Positions 46,839-55,402 of a stretch of DNA of 64,000 bases are shown in pieces (position 1 is the stretch's first letter; each line of letters starts with the position of its first letter). The notes beneath the pieces were generated by a model, which was given only the letters and a program-made list of their open reading frames with translations, did not search any database and was not told the origin of the DNA. A program made the position numbers and the translations under genes. This DNA comes from Streptococcus sp. oral taxon 061 (GTDB lineage Bacteria > Bacillota > Bacilli > Lactobacillales > Streptococcaceae), in the NCBI RefSeq assembly GCF_013394695.1, contig NZ_CP058258.1, positions 950,001 through 1,014,000 on the forward strand, given 5' to 3'.

Positions 46839-47327
46839 TTAATCTACATAAGTATCTTCGTTTTTATTTAAAAAAGCATATGGTAAACCGATTAAAAGTC
46901 CACCACCTATTAAGTTAGCAACAAAGGTGACCCCCCAATGACGGAGAATATTTGCGATTTCAAAGTGCTGAACTTCATTAGCAACAATGCTGAATTTAAC
47001 AATACTAAATGAAGCAAAATTTGCAGCAATATGTTCGTTTGATAAAAATACAAACATCGAAATTGCTGACAAAATAATCCAAAGTTTTGCAGACGCATCC
47101 TTGACTAAGATTGAAGACAGAATGGCGATATTAACAAACACATTGGCAAGGATACCTTCAAGTAAAACTAATTCACTTGGACGCGCTAATTTCTTAGCTA
47201 CTAGTTTTGGTAAATAACTATCGTGAGTCAGATGTGAAAATGCTGACGAATTCGCAAAGAACCATCCAGAAATCAAAGCACCTAGAAGGTTAAATAGAGT
47301 GCAGTTAAGTAAAAATAAATTTTTGTT
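46839..47327 (-). pseudogene. Truncated formate/nitrite channel paralogue
   Basis: About 163 codons encode the C-terminal 60 percent of an FNT channel, highly similar to the gene just downstream (ANFASFSIVKF, RHWGVTFVANLIGGGLL, both ending NKNEDTYVD). The first about 100 residues, with the first two or three membrane helices, are missing: the match begins at K-N-K-N-L-F-L-L-N-C directly after the SUKH-like stop codon. There is no ATG or ribosome site. It looks like a tandem duplicate cut by arrival of the upstream genes. Confidence 0.85.
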
Positions 47328-47329
47328 CT

Positions 47330-47977
47330 TTACATTTGATTGTTTTTAGTACTAACAAAATCTTCAATTTCTTCTGCAGTCAACCCTACCAGCTCTGAAA
47401 CCCACAAGCCGACAATATCTGATAAAACAGAATCGCAGACATATTCATTCTCACCATGACCATATTTACAAGTAAATAGTGGAGTTCTTATCGCTGATTG
47501 ATAAAAATTGAACGCTAACTCTTGCAGTTTCTCTGGCTGAAATTCAAGTCCCAACTCTTGTGCGAGTCCGGCTCTCACTTTATCCCACAATTCACCTTTT
47601 GACTGGTAGTTTTCTCGTGCTTTGTAAATAAATCCCTGACAGAATTTTAACAACAAATCCTTGTTTTGATAGAGCAACCGACAGGAAAAGTCTGAGATAG
47701 AACCAGCATGAAGTAAGAAAGTAAGCAATTCATCAAGGCTTTCGGCTACCCGACCAACTTGGCCTTCACTCCCTATAAAACCTATACTCTGATCCTCAAG
47801 AATTACATATTCTCCCCCACTACCGTCTTTAGCAAAGGCTATGGGCGAAAGAGAATAAACTTCATTGTTCTTAGAAAATTCAACCTCTTTCAACTGGTCA
47901 TAAAAGAGAATATCGCATTCTTGCATCAATAAAATTCTTAGTTGTTTATCTTCTCTTATTACTTGTAGTTGATTCAT
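47330..47977 (-). CDS. SUKH-like protein, possible immunity function
   Basis: The 215-residue soluble protein has a segment like the SMI1/KNR4 core: SPIAFAKDGSGGEYVILEDQ near residue 43, SIGFIGSEGQVGRVAESLDELL following. The C-terminal half is helical (LGLEFQPEKLQELAFNFYQ). It may belong to the SUKH superfamily of toxin-immunity proteins; the match is modest. AGGAG precedes the ATG at 47977. Its stop abuts the broken FNT gene, suggesting insertion there. Confidence 0.65.
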   Translation of the reverse strand: MNQLQVIREDKQLRILLMQECDILFYDQLKEVEFSKNNEVYSLSPIAFAKDGSGGEYVILEDQSIGFIGSEGQVGRVAESLDELLTFLLHAGSISDFSCRLLYQNKDLLLKFCQGFIYKARENYQSKGELWDKVRAGLAQELGLEFQPEKLQELAFNFYQSAIRTPLFTCKYGHGENEYVCDSVLSDIVGLWVSELVGLTAEEIEDFVSTKNNQM

Positions 47978-48043
47978 ATTAGCTACTCTCCTGGCTTTGA
48001 CAATTGTCACAAGTGACAACAATTCAATTTTAGCAATCGACTC

Positions 48044-48460
48044 TTAATAATAATAATAGATTTTAATATGGCACTTCTTGGCCACATTGGCAAGATTTTT
48101 CAATAACTCCTCGTTTCTTTTGCTTTTTCCAAAATGAAAAGTAAAAGATTTTCCATCTTTCCTTGTAAAGTACAGATGATACCTGTCCCCATTCATTCTT
48201 CTCCCTCGAACGTAATCAATATCAATCTGTCTAATTTCAGCTAGAGGAACAATCCTTTTTCTAAAAAGAATAATCGTGTGAATGTATAATCTTCCCTTTG
48301 CAATATGAAAAGGATCCAACATACTCCCACCACTTTTTAAAGATGTCTTAACTCTTTGGAAAAAAAGATAGAAATAAAATAGTGCTAAAAAAATTAACAA
48401 AAATCTAATGACCTGATTTTTCCAAAGGACTTCAAAAACTGAAATACGATAACCATACAT
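48044..48460 (-). CDS. Small membrane protein, unknown function
   Basis: I do not recognise this protein of 138 residues. It has one strong TM segment (VIRFLLIFLALFYFYLFF, about residues 17-34) and a cytosolic beta-rich domain with RRMNGDRYHLYFTRKDGKS that looks PH-like. I use the ATG at 48460 because the extended -10 TGGTATAAT (48485-48493) and an AAGGGA lie upstream of it; an upstream ATG would lie before this promoter. It is near the SUKH-like gene and may be part of the same accessory insert. Confidence 0.6.
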   Translation of the reverse strand: MYGYRISVFEVLWKNQVIRFLLIFLALFYFYLFFQRVKTSLKSGGSMLDPFHIAKGRLYIHTIILFRKRIVPLAEIRQIDIDYVRGRRMNGDRYHLYFTRKDGKSFTFHFGKSKRNEELLKNLANVAKKCHIKIYYYY

Positions 48461-48520
48461 ATTAAAATAATCCCTTTTTTCTTTATTATACCACTTTTGT
48501 TGAGCTTCTAGGTTCATGGA

Positions 48521-48545
48521 CAAAGAAAAAAACTGAACAAAGTTC
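48521..48545 (-). terminator. Terminator after queT
   Basis: CTGAAC and GTTCAG form a hairpin followed by TTTTTTT on the minus strand. Confidence 0.75.
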
Positions 48546-48577
48546 AGCCCTTTTCAATAATATTTCATGTGATATCT

Positions 48578-49087
48578 TTATCTAGTCAAATCAATACGTT
48601 GACCAATTTTACCAATGATAATGGCACCGACAATTAGTGAAGCGAATTCTCCGATACCAGTAGTGAACCAGGTAAAGAAGAAAGGTGCTTCTGCTACGAT
48701 GTTTAATTCAGCAGCAATGGTGATCATTGAAATTGAAAATAGAATTGAAAAGAAGAAATGATCTTTACGAATCAATCCATTAAAAAGATAGTCTTTACTA
48801 TATTTACTGAACAACCAAACTCCTAAGCTAAGGAAGACAAGAGTTGAGCCTCCACCTACAGCGACATCAATGAGTCCAAAACTGAAGAAATTAGCAATCA
48901 TACATCCAAGAGTAACCCCGATAATGTACTTAGGATTGTAAAAAGCTAAGAAGTTCATCATTTCAGATATACGGAACTGATAGGCGCCATAACTGATGGC
49001 ATTCAGTGGTGGTGTGATTGTCAACACCACATAAATAGCTGCGACAATGGCAATATCTGCCAAATCACGGACAGTAAGTTTTTTCAT
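48578..49087 (-). CDS. queT: Queuosine precursor transporter QueT
   Basis: The 169-residue membrane protein has about five helices and belongs to the QueT (COG4708) family: it starts KKLTVRDLADIAIVAAIYVV and has GAYQFRISEMMNFLAFYNP near residue 43. It acts as the substrate-binding S component of an ECF transporter for preQ1 or a related queuosine precursor. The ATG at 49087 follows AAAGGAG, which lies inside a preQ1-II riboswitch that controls translation. Confidence 0.93.
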   Translation of the reverse strand: MKKLTVRDLADIAIVAAIYVVLTITPPLNAISYGAYQFRISEMMNFLAFYNPKYIIGVTLGCMIANFFSFGLIDVAVGGGSTLVFLSLGVWLFSKYSKDYLFNGLIRKDHFFFSILFSISMITIAAELNIVAEAPFFFTWFTTGIGEFASLIVGAIIIGKIGQRIDLTR

Positions 49088-49090
49088 ATT

Positions 49091-49150
49091 TTCTCCTTTA
49101 GCGGCTCTCCCGCGTCTAATATGCTTGGTGAAAGAAGCTAAGCACCAAGG
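49091..49150 (-). promoter_or_regulatory. preQ1-II riboswitch
   Basis: The leader of queT matches the preQ1-II class: CCTTGGTGCTTAGCTTCTTT, then CACCAAGCATATTA forming the first stem, and CGCGGGAGAGCCGC before the AAAGGAGAA ribosome site. Ligand binding sequesters the Shine-Dalgarno and turns down QueT when preQ1 is ample. The class is typical of Streptococcaceae. Confidence 0.92.
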
Positions 49151-49169
49151 GTTGAGCAAGTCAACTTTA

Positions 49170-49206
49170 TTAGTATAGCACATTTAAATGCTTTATGCTA
49201 TACTAA
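49170..49206. promoter_or_regulatory. Symmetrical divergent promoters of queT and gtrA
   Basis: TTAGTATAGC (49170-49179) and GCTATACTAA (49197-49206) are perfect inverted repeats. Each arm is an extended -10 (TGCTATACT or AGTATAGCA) for one of the divergent genes, and the centre is the palindrome CATTTAAATG. No good -35 is visible on either side. Confidence 0.65.
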
Positions 49207-49210
49207 TCTT

Positions 49211-49645
49211 ATGAAAAGATACATTAAAAAATTCTTCGATAATGAAATTTTGTCTTATTTGTTTTTCGGCGTTGCTACTACTATTGTTTCTGTAGGAACT
49301 CGCATGATTATTTTTTACTTGACACAGCAAGAATTAACCGCTACTGCTTTAGGAAATATAACAGGTATTCTATTCGCTTTCTTCACGAATGACACCATTG
49401 TTTTTAAACAAAAACGAGCAAATTGGTTTAGACGACTTATCAAATTCTCAGGAGCTAGACTTTTTACCTTCTTACTTGATATGGCATTAACCTTTATTTT
49501 TGTTACCAAGTTTCCTCATATAATTGGTCAATTTGTAGGTGATGATATTAATATAATTAATACGATTGAAATAGGGTTTGCTCAAGTTACAATTGTTGTT
49601 TTAAATTACCTATTTAGCAAGCTTTTTGTTTTTAAAAATAAATGA
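49211..49645 (+). CDS. GtrA-family membrane protein
   Basis: The 144-residue protein has four membrane helices in the GtrA/DPMS layout, with YLFFGVATTIVSVGTRM near residue 16 and ending FSKLFVFKNK. GtrA proteins help move undecaprenyl-linked sugars across the membrane or partner a glycosyltransferase; no partner is adjacent. There is no Shine-Dalgarno; the -10 TATACT ends 6 bases before the ATG, so the mRNA is predicted to be leaderless. Confidence 0.88.
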   Translation: MKRYIKKFFDNEILSYLFFGVATTIVSVGTRMIIFYLTQQELTATALGNITGILFAFFTNDTIVFKQKRANWFRRLIKFSGARLFTFLLDMALTFIFVTKFPHIIGQFVGDDINIINTIEIGFAQVTIVVLNYLFSKLFVFKNK

Positions 49646-49654
49646 GCACTTTTC

Positions 49655-49683
49655 TTGCATTCAATATAGATTTACGATATAAT
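49655..49683 (+). promoter_or_regulatory. mscL promoter
   Basis: TTGCAT (49655-49660) and TATAAT (49678-49683) are 17 bases apart. Confidence 0.8.
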
Positions 49684-49726
49684 TTTGTCTGTAAAAATTT
49701 GATAAAATTTTGAAAGGAAAAAGATT

Positions 49727-50104
49727 ATGTTAAAGGATCTTAAGGATTTCTTGCTCCGCGGTAACGTCGTAGACCTTGCTGTCGGTGTGATCATCGCTAC
49801 TGCTTTTGGTGCTATCGTAACTTCATTCGTTAACGATATCATCACTCCACTACTATTGAACCCAGCTTTGAAAGCTGCGAAAGTTGACCGCATTGCTGAA
49901 CTTTCATGGAACGGTGTTGCTTACGGTAACTTCTTGAGCGCTATCATCAACTTCGTAGTAGTTGGTACTGTTCTTTTCTTTGTAGTTAAAGGAATTGAGA
50001 AAGCTCAAAACCTTCGTAAGAAAGAAGAAGTTGAAGCAGCTCCAGCTGGTCCAACTGAATTGGAAGTTCTTCAAGAAATCAAAGCACTTCTTGAAAAAAA
50101 CTAA
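49727..50104 (+). CDS. mscL: Large-conductance mechanosensitive channel MscL
   Basis: The 125-residue protein has the MscL layout: N-terminal amphipathic helix, TM1 with GNVVDLAVGVIIATAFGAIV, periplasmic loop, TM2 and a C-terminal helix. It opens under membrane tension to release solutes on osmotic downshock. GAAAGGAAAAAG precedes the ATG. A terminator hairpin follows at 50112-50139. Confidence 0.97.
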   Translation: MLKDLKDFLLRGNVVDLAVGVIIATAFGAIVTSFVNDIITPLLLNPALKAAKVDRIAELSWNGVAYGNFLSAIINFVVVGTVLFFVVKGIEKAQNLRKKEEVEAAPAGPTELEVLQEIKALLEKN

Positions 50105-50111
50105 AAATGTA

Positions 50112-50144
50112 AAAGGGTTTAGATATTGCTAAAGCCTTTTTCTT
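50112..50144 (+). terminator. Terminator after mscL
   Basis: AAAGGGTTTAG pairs with CTAAAGCCTTT (one mismatch), followed by TTTCTT. Confidence 0.65.
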
Positions 50145-50168
50145 ATTCTTTTTATATTTATATTAGTC

Positions 50169-50197
50169 TTGAGTAAAAGTCCTATTTTTGATATAAT
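50169..50197 (+). promoter_or_regulatory. tRNA-Arg promoter
   Basis: TTGAGT (50169-50174) and TATAAT (50192-50197) are 17 bases apart; the tRNA begins 12 bases on. Confidence 0.8.
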
Positions 50198-50208
50198 GAT
50201 GAGAGTTT

Positions 50209-50280
50209 CCACCCTTAGTGTAATGGATATCACGTAAGATTCCGGTTCTTGAGATGGGGGTTCGATTCCCTCAGGGTGGA
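50209..50280 (+). tRNA. tRNA-Arg (anticodon CCG)
   Basis: The acceptor arms CCACCCT and AGGGTGG pair over 7 bases. The anticodon stem TAAGA/TCTTG encloses the loop TTCCGGT with anticodon CCG, reading CGG arginine codons. The T loop TTCGATT is canonical. CCA is not encoded. Its own promoter lies upstream and a bidirectional terminator follows. Confidence 0.93.
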
Positions 50281-50296
50281 TATATGTAAACAAAAA

Positions 50297-50320
50297 AAGC
50301 AACAAACTTGTTGCTTTTTT
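50297..50320. terminator. Bidirectional terminator between tRNA-Arg and the ABC-F gene
   Basis: AGCAACAA and TTGTTGCT form a perfect stem with T-runs on both strands. Confidence 0.85.
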
Positions 50321-52228
50321 CTATTTTAAAACTTTCTCCGACAACTCTTCCCACTCCAGCATAGATTCCTCCTGTCGCTGGCTAATCTTATCCAGTTCTG
50401 CTTGTAATTGCATGAGTTCATCCGCATCATTGGTGGTATGCATTTGTTCAGAGATTGATTGAGCTTGAGTTTCCAGTTCTTCGATTTCTGTCTCAAGACT
50501 TTCAATTTGTCTCATTAACTTACGAAGTTCTTTTTGACTTTCTTTTTGTGCTTGGTAATCATTAACTGGAGTTTCTTCATTTTTATTGCTATCAACTAAC
50601 ATTGCCACTACTTTGCTAGCTTCTATCTCTGCTTTCTTTTCGACATAATAGTCATAATCACCAAGATAGAGGGTTGAGCCATTTTCAGATAATTCTAGAA
50701 CATGAGTGGCTACTCGGTTGATAAAATAACGGTCATGGCTGACAAAAAGTAAAGTACCATCAAAGTCAATCAAAGCATTTTCCAAGACTTCCTTACTATC
50801 GATGTCCAAGTGGTTTGTCGGCTCGTCGAGAATCAAGAAGTTATTGTTTTCCATAGAAAGTTTAGCTAAGAGCAAGCGAGCTTTTTCTCCACCTGAAAGC
50901 ATACCAACTGATTTCTTAACATCATCCCCCGAGAAAAGAAATGCACCTAAGCGATTACGGATTTCTACTTCTGGCGTCAATCTAAAGTCATTCCAAAGTT
51001 CGTCTAAAACAGTATTGCTTGGTGTTAACTTACTTTGAGTTTGGTCATAGTAACCAACTTCAACATTGGCACCGAAACGCTTCTCACCCTTAATGAAGGG
51101 AATCTGATCAACAATAGACTTGATAAAGGTAGTCTTACCAATACCATTAGGACCGACAATCGCTACTGCATTCATCTTACGAAGGTCTAGATTGATGGGC
51201 TCTGACAATACTTCACCATCATAGCCAATAGAAGCATTCTCGACTGTCAAAACAACATTCCCGGATGTTTTATCAGAATGAAATGTCATATTGGCTGATT
51301 TAGTACCAACTTCAGGCTTATCCAAACGCTCCATCTTTTCTAGTTGTTTCTGTCGGGATTGGGCACGCTTTGTTGTTGAGGCTCGAACGAGATTCCGATT
51401 GACGAAGTCTTCTAAAGCAGCAATTTCCTTCTGTTGCTTTTCGTAGTTTTTTGCCTCCGTTGCAAGTTTCTGCTCCTTCTGTTCCACAAAGCTTGAGTAG
51501 TTTCCTACGTATCTATCTAAAGAATGTTTGGTTAAGTCGAGCGTTATGGTTGCTATCTTATCGAGGAAATAACGGTCGTGACTAACAATTAACAAGGCAC
51601 CACTGTAATTAACCAGATAGTTTTCTAACCAGGCGATGGTTTCAATATCCAAGTGGTTAGTCGGCTCGTCCAAAACCAAGAGATTTGGTTTTTCAAGGAG
51701 CATTTTTGCAAGTGCTAATCTAGTATTTTGACCTCCAGAGAGCTCTGCAATCTTCATCTGCAACATAGACTCATCGAACTTGAAGCCGTTGAGGATAGCC
51801 CTAATATCCGCTTCGTAAGTAAAGCCTCCTGCCTGACGGAATTCTTCTGATAGACGGTCATAATCCTGCATGAGTTTTTCTAAGTCAGCCCCAGTTTTTT
51901 CCCCCATCGCAAGCTCCATCTGCCGCAAAGTTTTCTCGGTCTTTCTGAGATCGTCAAAGACATGGAGCATCTCATCGTAGATAGTATTGGACGACTCAAA
52001 TCGACTATCCTGTGCTAAGTAAGAAAGGGAAATATCTTTTTTCTTATTAATCTCTCCAGAGGTTGGTTCTTCTTCTCCGACTAATATCTTTAATAGTGTA
52101 GACTTACCCGCTCCATTTTTCCCAACAAGACCGATACGATCTCTTTCATCTACTTGGAGGTTAATATTCTCAAAAAGAACCTCTCCAGCAAAAGAGCGTT
52201 CGATTTTATTTGCTTGTAAAATAATCAT
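50321..52228 (-). CDS. ABC-F family ATPase (YdiF/Uup-like translation factor)
   Basis: The 635-residue protein has two ABC domains without membrane segments: Walker A GKNGAGKST near residue 37 with LSGGQNTR and VLDEPTNHLD, then GPNGIGKTT near residue 359 with LSGGEKAR and ILDEPTNHLD. A coiled-coil C-terminal domain (about residues 570-635) is like that of Uup/YdiF. ABC-F housekeeping members act on the ribosome. This one has no known resistance role, unlike msr(D) in this window. Confidence 0.9.
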   Translation of the reverse strand: MIILQANKIERSFAGEVLFENINLQVDERDRIGLVGKNGAGKSTLLKILVGEEEPTSGEINKKKDISLSYLAQDSRFESSNTIYDEMLHVFDDLRKTEKTLRQMELAMGEKTGADLEKLMQDYDRLSEEFRQAGGFTYEADIRAILNGFKFDESMLQMKIAELSGGQNTRLALAKMLLEKPNLLVLDEPTNHLDIETIAWLENYLVNYSGALLIVSHDRYFLDKIATITLDLTKHSLDRYVGNYSSFVEQKEQKLATEAKNYEKQQKEIAALEDFVNRNLVRASTTKRAQSRQKQLEKMERLDKPEVGTKSANMTFHSDKTSGNVVLTVENASIGYDGEVLSEPINLDLRKMNAVAIVGPNGIGKTTFIKSIVDQIPFIKGEKRFGANVEVGYYDQTQSKLTPSNTVLDELWNDFRLTPEVEIRNRLGAFLFSGDDVKKSVGMLSGGEKARLLLAKLSMENNNFLILDEPTNHLDIDSKEVLENALIDFDGTLLFVSHDRYFINRVATHVLELSENGSTLYLGDYDYYVEKKAEIEASKVVAMLVDSNKNEETPVNDYQAQKESQKELRKLMRQIESLETEIEELETQAQSISEQMHTTNDADELMQLQAELDKISQRQEESMLEWEELSEKVLK

Positions 52229-52314
52229 ACAGTTAGTATAGCATGTTTCTTTAAGCCGTTCAAGGGTTGTTCTTAAGCTACATTTTACAACTTATCAGAA
52301 ACTCATGCTAACGT

Positions 52315-52343
52315 TTTACTAAAACTTCATTTCATGGTATAAT
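52315..52343 (+). promoter_or_regulatory. pgm promoter
   Basis: TTTACT (52315-52320) and TATAAT (52338-52343) are 17 bases apart, with TGG before the -10. Confidence 0.8.
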
Positions 52344-52379
52344 GAAGCCGATTAGAATATATAATAAAGGAGATTTCCT

Positions 52380-54098
52380 ATGACTTATCAAGAAAATTAC
52401 CAAAAATGGGTAAATTTTGCAGAACTTCCTGACTACCTTCGTCAAGATTTAGAAAATATGGATGAAAAAACAAAGGAAGACGCCTTCTATACTAATCTTG
52501 AATTTGGTACAGCTGGTATGCGCGGATTGATTGGTGCAGGTACAAACCGTATTAACATCTATGTTGTCCGTCAAGCAACTGAAGGTTTGGCTCGTTTGAT
52601 TGAGTCAAAAGGGGGAAATGAAAAAGAACGTGGTGTAGCCATTGCTTACGATAGCCGTCACTTCTCTCCAGAATTTGCCTTTGAGTCTGCAGCAGTTCTT
52701 GCTAAACACAGTATTAAATCCTATGTCTTTGAAAGTCTTCGTCCAACTCCAGAACTTTCATTTGCTGTTCGTCACCTCAACTGTTTTGCAGGAATCATGA
52801 TTACAGCTAGTCACAACCCAGCTCCATTTAATGGATACAAGGTTTATGGTGAAGATGGTGGTCAAATGCCTCCGCATGATGCAGATGCTTTGACAACTTA
52901 TATTCGTGCTATCGAAAACCCATTTGCTGTTGAAGTTGCTGATGTAGAAGCTGAAAAAGCTTCTGGTTTGATTGAAGTTATTGGCGAAGCAGTCGATACC
53001 GAATACCTCAAAGAAGTTAAAGATGTAAACATCAACCCAGCCTTGATTGAAGAATTTGGTAAAGACATGAAGATTGTCTACACACCACTTCACGGTACTG
53101 GTGAAATGTTGGCTCGCCGTGCACTTGCACAAGCAGGATTTGACTCTGTACAAGTCGTGGAAGCTCAAGCAACACCAGATCCAGACTTCTCTACTGTGAA
53201 ATCTCCAAACCCAGAAAATCAAGCAGCCTTTGCTCTTGCTGAAGAACTTGGTCGCCAAGTAGGTGCTGATGTTCTTGTCGCAACTGACCCTGACGCTGAC
53301 CGCGTTGGTGTCGAAGTTCTTCAAAAAGATGGTAGCTACCTCAACCTATCAGGGAACCAAATCGGTGCTATCATGGCTAAATACATCTTGGAAGCCCACA
53401 AAAATGCTGGAACCCTTCCAGAAAATGCTGCCCTCTGCAAATCAATCGTATCAACTGACTTGGTTACTAAGATTGCTGAAAGCTACGGCGCAACTATGTT
53501 CAACGTCTTAACTGGTTTCAAATTTATTGCTGAAAAGATTCAAGAATTCGAAGACAAACACAATCACACCTACATGATGGGATTTGAAGAAAGCTTCGGT
53601 TACTTGATTAAACCATTCGTACGTGATAAAGATGCTATCCAAGCTGTCCTTGTTGTTGCAGAACTTGCTGCTTACTACCGTTCACGTGGGTTGACTCTTG
53701 CTGACGGTATCGAAGAAATCTACAAAGAATACGGCTACTATGCTGAAAAGACTATTTCTGTTACCCTTTCAGGTGTTGATGGAGCTGAGCAAATCAAAGC
53801 AATTATGGCGAAATTCCGTGAAAATGGTCCAAAAGAATGGAACGCAACAGAAATCACAGTCGTAGAAGACTTCAAAGCACAAACATCCACTGCCGCTGAT
53901 GGTACTGTAACAGCCTTGACTACTCCTCCAAGTGATGTCTTGAAATACACTCTTGCAGATGGTTCATGGATCGCAGTTCGCCCTTCTGGTACTGAACCAA
54001 AAATCAAGTTCTACATTGCAGTTGTTGGTGAAAGCAACGAAGATTCACAAGCTAAGATTGCTAACATCGAAGCGGAAATCAATGCTTTTGTTAAATAA
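52380..54098 (+). CDS. pgm: Phosphoglucomutase
   Basis: The 572-residue enzyme interconverts glucose-1- and glucose-6-phosphate. The phosphoserine loop GIMITASHNPAPFNGYKVY is near residue 139, the metal-binding loop ATDPDADRVG near residue 301, the sugar loop GFEESFGYL near residue 400 and the phosphate loop RPSGTEPK near residue 533. It supplies precursors for capsule and wall sugars. GGAG precedes the ATG. Confidence 0.97.
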   Translation: MTYQENYQKWVNFAELPDYLRQDLENMDEKTKEDAFYTNLEFGTAGMRGLIGAGTNRINIYVVRQATEGLARLIESKGGNEKERGVAIAYDSRHFSPEFAFESAAVLAKHSIKSYVFESLRPTPELSFAVRHLNCFAGIMITASHNPAPFNGYKVYGEDGGQMPPHDADALTTYIRAIENPFAVEVADVEAEKASGLIEVIGEAVDTEYLKEVKDVNINPALIEEFGKDMKIVYTPLHGTGEMLARRALAQAGFDSVQVVEAQATPDPDFSTVKSPNPENQAAFALAEELGRQVGADVLVATDPDADRVGVEVLQKDGSYLNLSGNQIGAIMAKYILEAHKNAGTLPENAALCKSIVSTDLVTKIAESYGATMFNVLTGFKFIAEKIQEFEDKHNHTYMMGFEESFGYLIKPFVRDKDAIQAVLVVAELAAYYRSRGLTLADGIEEIYKEYGYYAEKTISVTLSGVDGAEQIKAIMAKFRENGPKEWNATEITVVEDFKAQTSTAADGTVTALTTPPSDVLKYTLADGSWIAVRPSGTEPKIKFYIAVVGESNEDSQAKIANIEAEINAFVK

Positions 54099-54110
54099 GA
54101 AATTATAAAA

Positions 54111-54139
54111 GATGAGATCAACCAATCTCATCTTTTTTT
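54111..54139 (+). terminator. Terminator after pgm
   Basis: GATGAGAT and ATCTCATC form a perfect 8-bp stem followed by TTTTTTT. Confidence 0.85.
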
Positions 54140-54209
54140 CGTATCAAATCTAAGCATTTTTAGAAACTTTATGGCATACTAAACTTATCAATGAAAGCGA
54201 GGTAATCTC

Positions 54210-54557
54210 ATGGAACAATTTTTAGAAAATATCAAAGACCTTGAAGTCACTACAGTTGCGCGTGCGCAAGACGCTCTTGATAAAAAAGAAACTGCAACCT
54301 TCTTTATTGGCCGTAAAACTTGCCCTTACTGCCGTAAATTTGCTGGCACATTAGCAAGTGTGGTGGCTGAAACCAAAGCTCACATCTACTTCATTAACAG
54401 CGAAGAACCAAGTCAACTAGATGCATTGCAAAACTTCCGCTCACGTTACGAAATCCCAACTGTACCAGGTTTTGTTCATGTTGAAAATGGAGAGATTAAG
54501 GTTCGTTGCGACTCTTCAATGTCAGCTCAAGAAATCAAAGAATTCGCTGGATTGTAA
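54210..54557 (+). CDS. Thioredoxin-like Bta (bacteriocin transport accessory) protein
   Basis: The 115-residue protein has a thioredoxin fold with the active-site motif CPYCRK near residue 38 and the cis-proline region IPTVPG near residue 88. Family members aid disulfide formation in some bacteriocins; this stand-alone copy may act as a general cytosolic thiol protein. GAGG precedes the ATG. Confidence 0.85.
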   Translation: MEQFLENIKDLEVTTVARAQDALDKKETATFFIGRKTCPYCRKFAGTLASVVAETKAHIYFINSEEPSQLDALQNFRSRYEIPTVPGFVHVENGEIKVRCDSSMSAQEIKEFAGL

Positions 54558-54570
54558 AAATATATAAAAA

Positions 54571-54594
54571 AGAAGGCGTCTGCCTTCTTTTTTT
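54571..54594. terminator. Bidirectional terminator between bta and vicX
   Basis: AGAAGGC, loop GTCT, GCCTTCT, with a T-run on the plus strand and an A-run before it that gives a T-run on the minus strand. Confidence 0.85.
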
Positions 54595-55402
54595 ATATGT
54601 CTGTTAGTGGTGTTGCAGTGTCTGGAGATGTATCGTAAATTTGAAAATCTACTCCTACTCCTAGATCTGCTTGAGCTAACTGATTGACCATGGTCATGTG
54701 GGCTAGCTCCTTGATATTATTCTCTTTAGATAGATGTCCTAGGTAAATCTTCTTGGTACGATTACCTAGTGTACGAATCATGGCATCTGCACCATCTTCA
54801 TTCGAGAGGTGACCAAGGTCAGACAGGATGCGTTGTTTGAGTCGCCAAGCATAAGATCCAGCTCTCAGGATTTCCACATCATGATTAGACTCAATCAAGT
54901 AACCATCTGCATTCTCGACAATGCCAGCCATACGATCACTAACATAGCCTGTATCCGTCAGCATAACAAAGCTCTTGTCATCCTTCATAAAGCGGTAGAA
55001 TTGGGGAGCAACTGCATCATGGCTAACTCCAAAACTCTCAATGTCGATATCTCCAAATGTTTTAGTTTTTCCCATTTCAAAGATATGTTTTTGAGAAGAA
55101 TCAACATTGCCTAGATACTTACTATTTTCCATGGCTTGCCAGGTCTTTTCATTTGCGTAAAGATCCATGCCATACTTACGTGCCAAAACACCAACACCGT
55201 GGATATGGTCAGCATGTTCATGCGTTATCAAGATAGCATCCAAATCCTCTGGTTTACGATTGATTTCACCCAACAAACTTGTGATCTTTTTACCGGATAA
55301 GCCTGCATCTACTAAAATCTTTTTCTTAGGGGTTTCTAGATAGAAGGAATTTCCACTAGAACCCGATGCTAAAATACTATATTTAAAGCCTTTTTCACTC
55401 AT
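54593..55402 (-). CDS. vicX: VicX/WalJ metallo-beta-lactamase-fold hydrolase
   Basis: The 269-residue protein has the MBL zinc motif THEHADHIHG near residue 60 and ASGSSGNSFYLE near residue 12. It is the conserved third gene of the vicRKX (walRKJ) operon and is thought to act in DNA metabolism or to tune signalling. The start overlaps the end of vicK by 8 bases. Confidence 0.93.
   Translation of the reverse strand: MSEKGFKYSILASGSSGNSFYLETPKKKILVDAGLSGKKITSLLGEINRKPEDLDAILITHEHADHIHGVGVLARKYGMDLYANEKTWQAMENSKYLGNVDSSQKHIFEMGKTKTFGDIDIESFGVSHDAVAPQFYRFMKDDKSFVMLTDTGYVSDRMAGIVENADGYLIESNHDVEILRAGSYAWRLKQRILSDLGHLSNEDGADAMIRTLGNRTKKIYLGHLSKENNIKELAHMTMVNQLAQADLGVGVDFQIYDTSPDTATPLTDI

Noticed and set aside
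52758-53324. Long antisense open frame within pgm
   Set aside because: It is a shadow of the strongly codon-biased pgm gene with no start site of its own.
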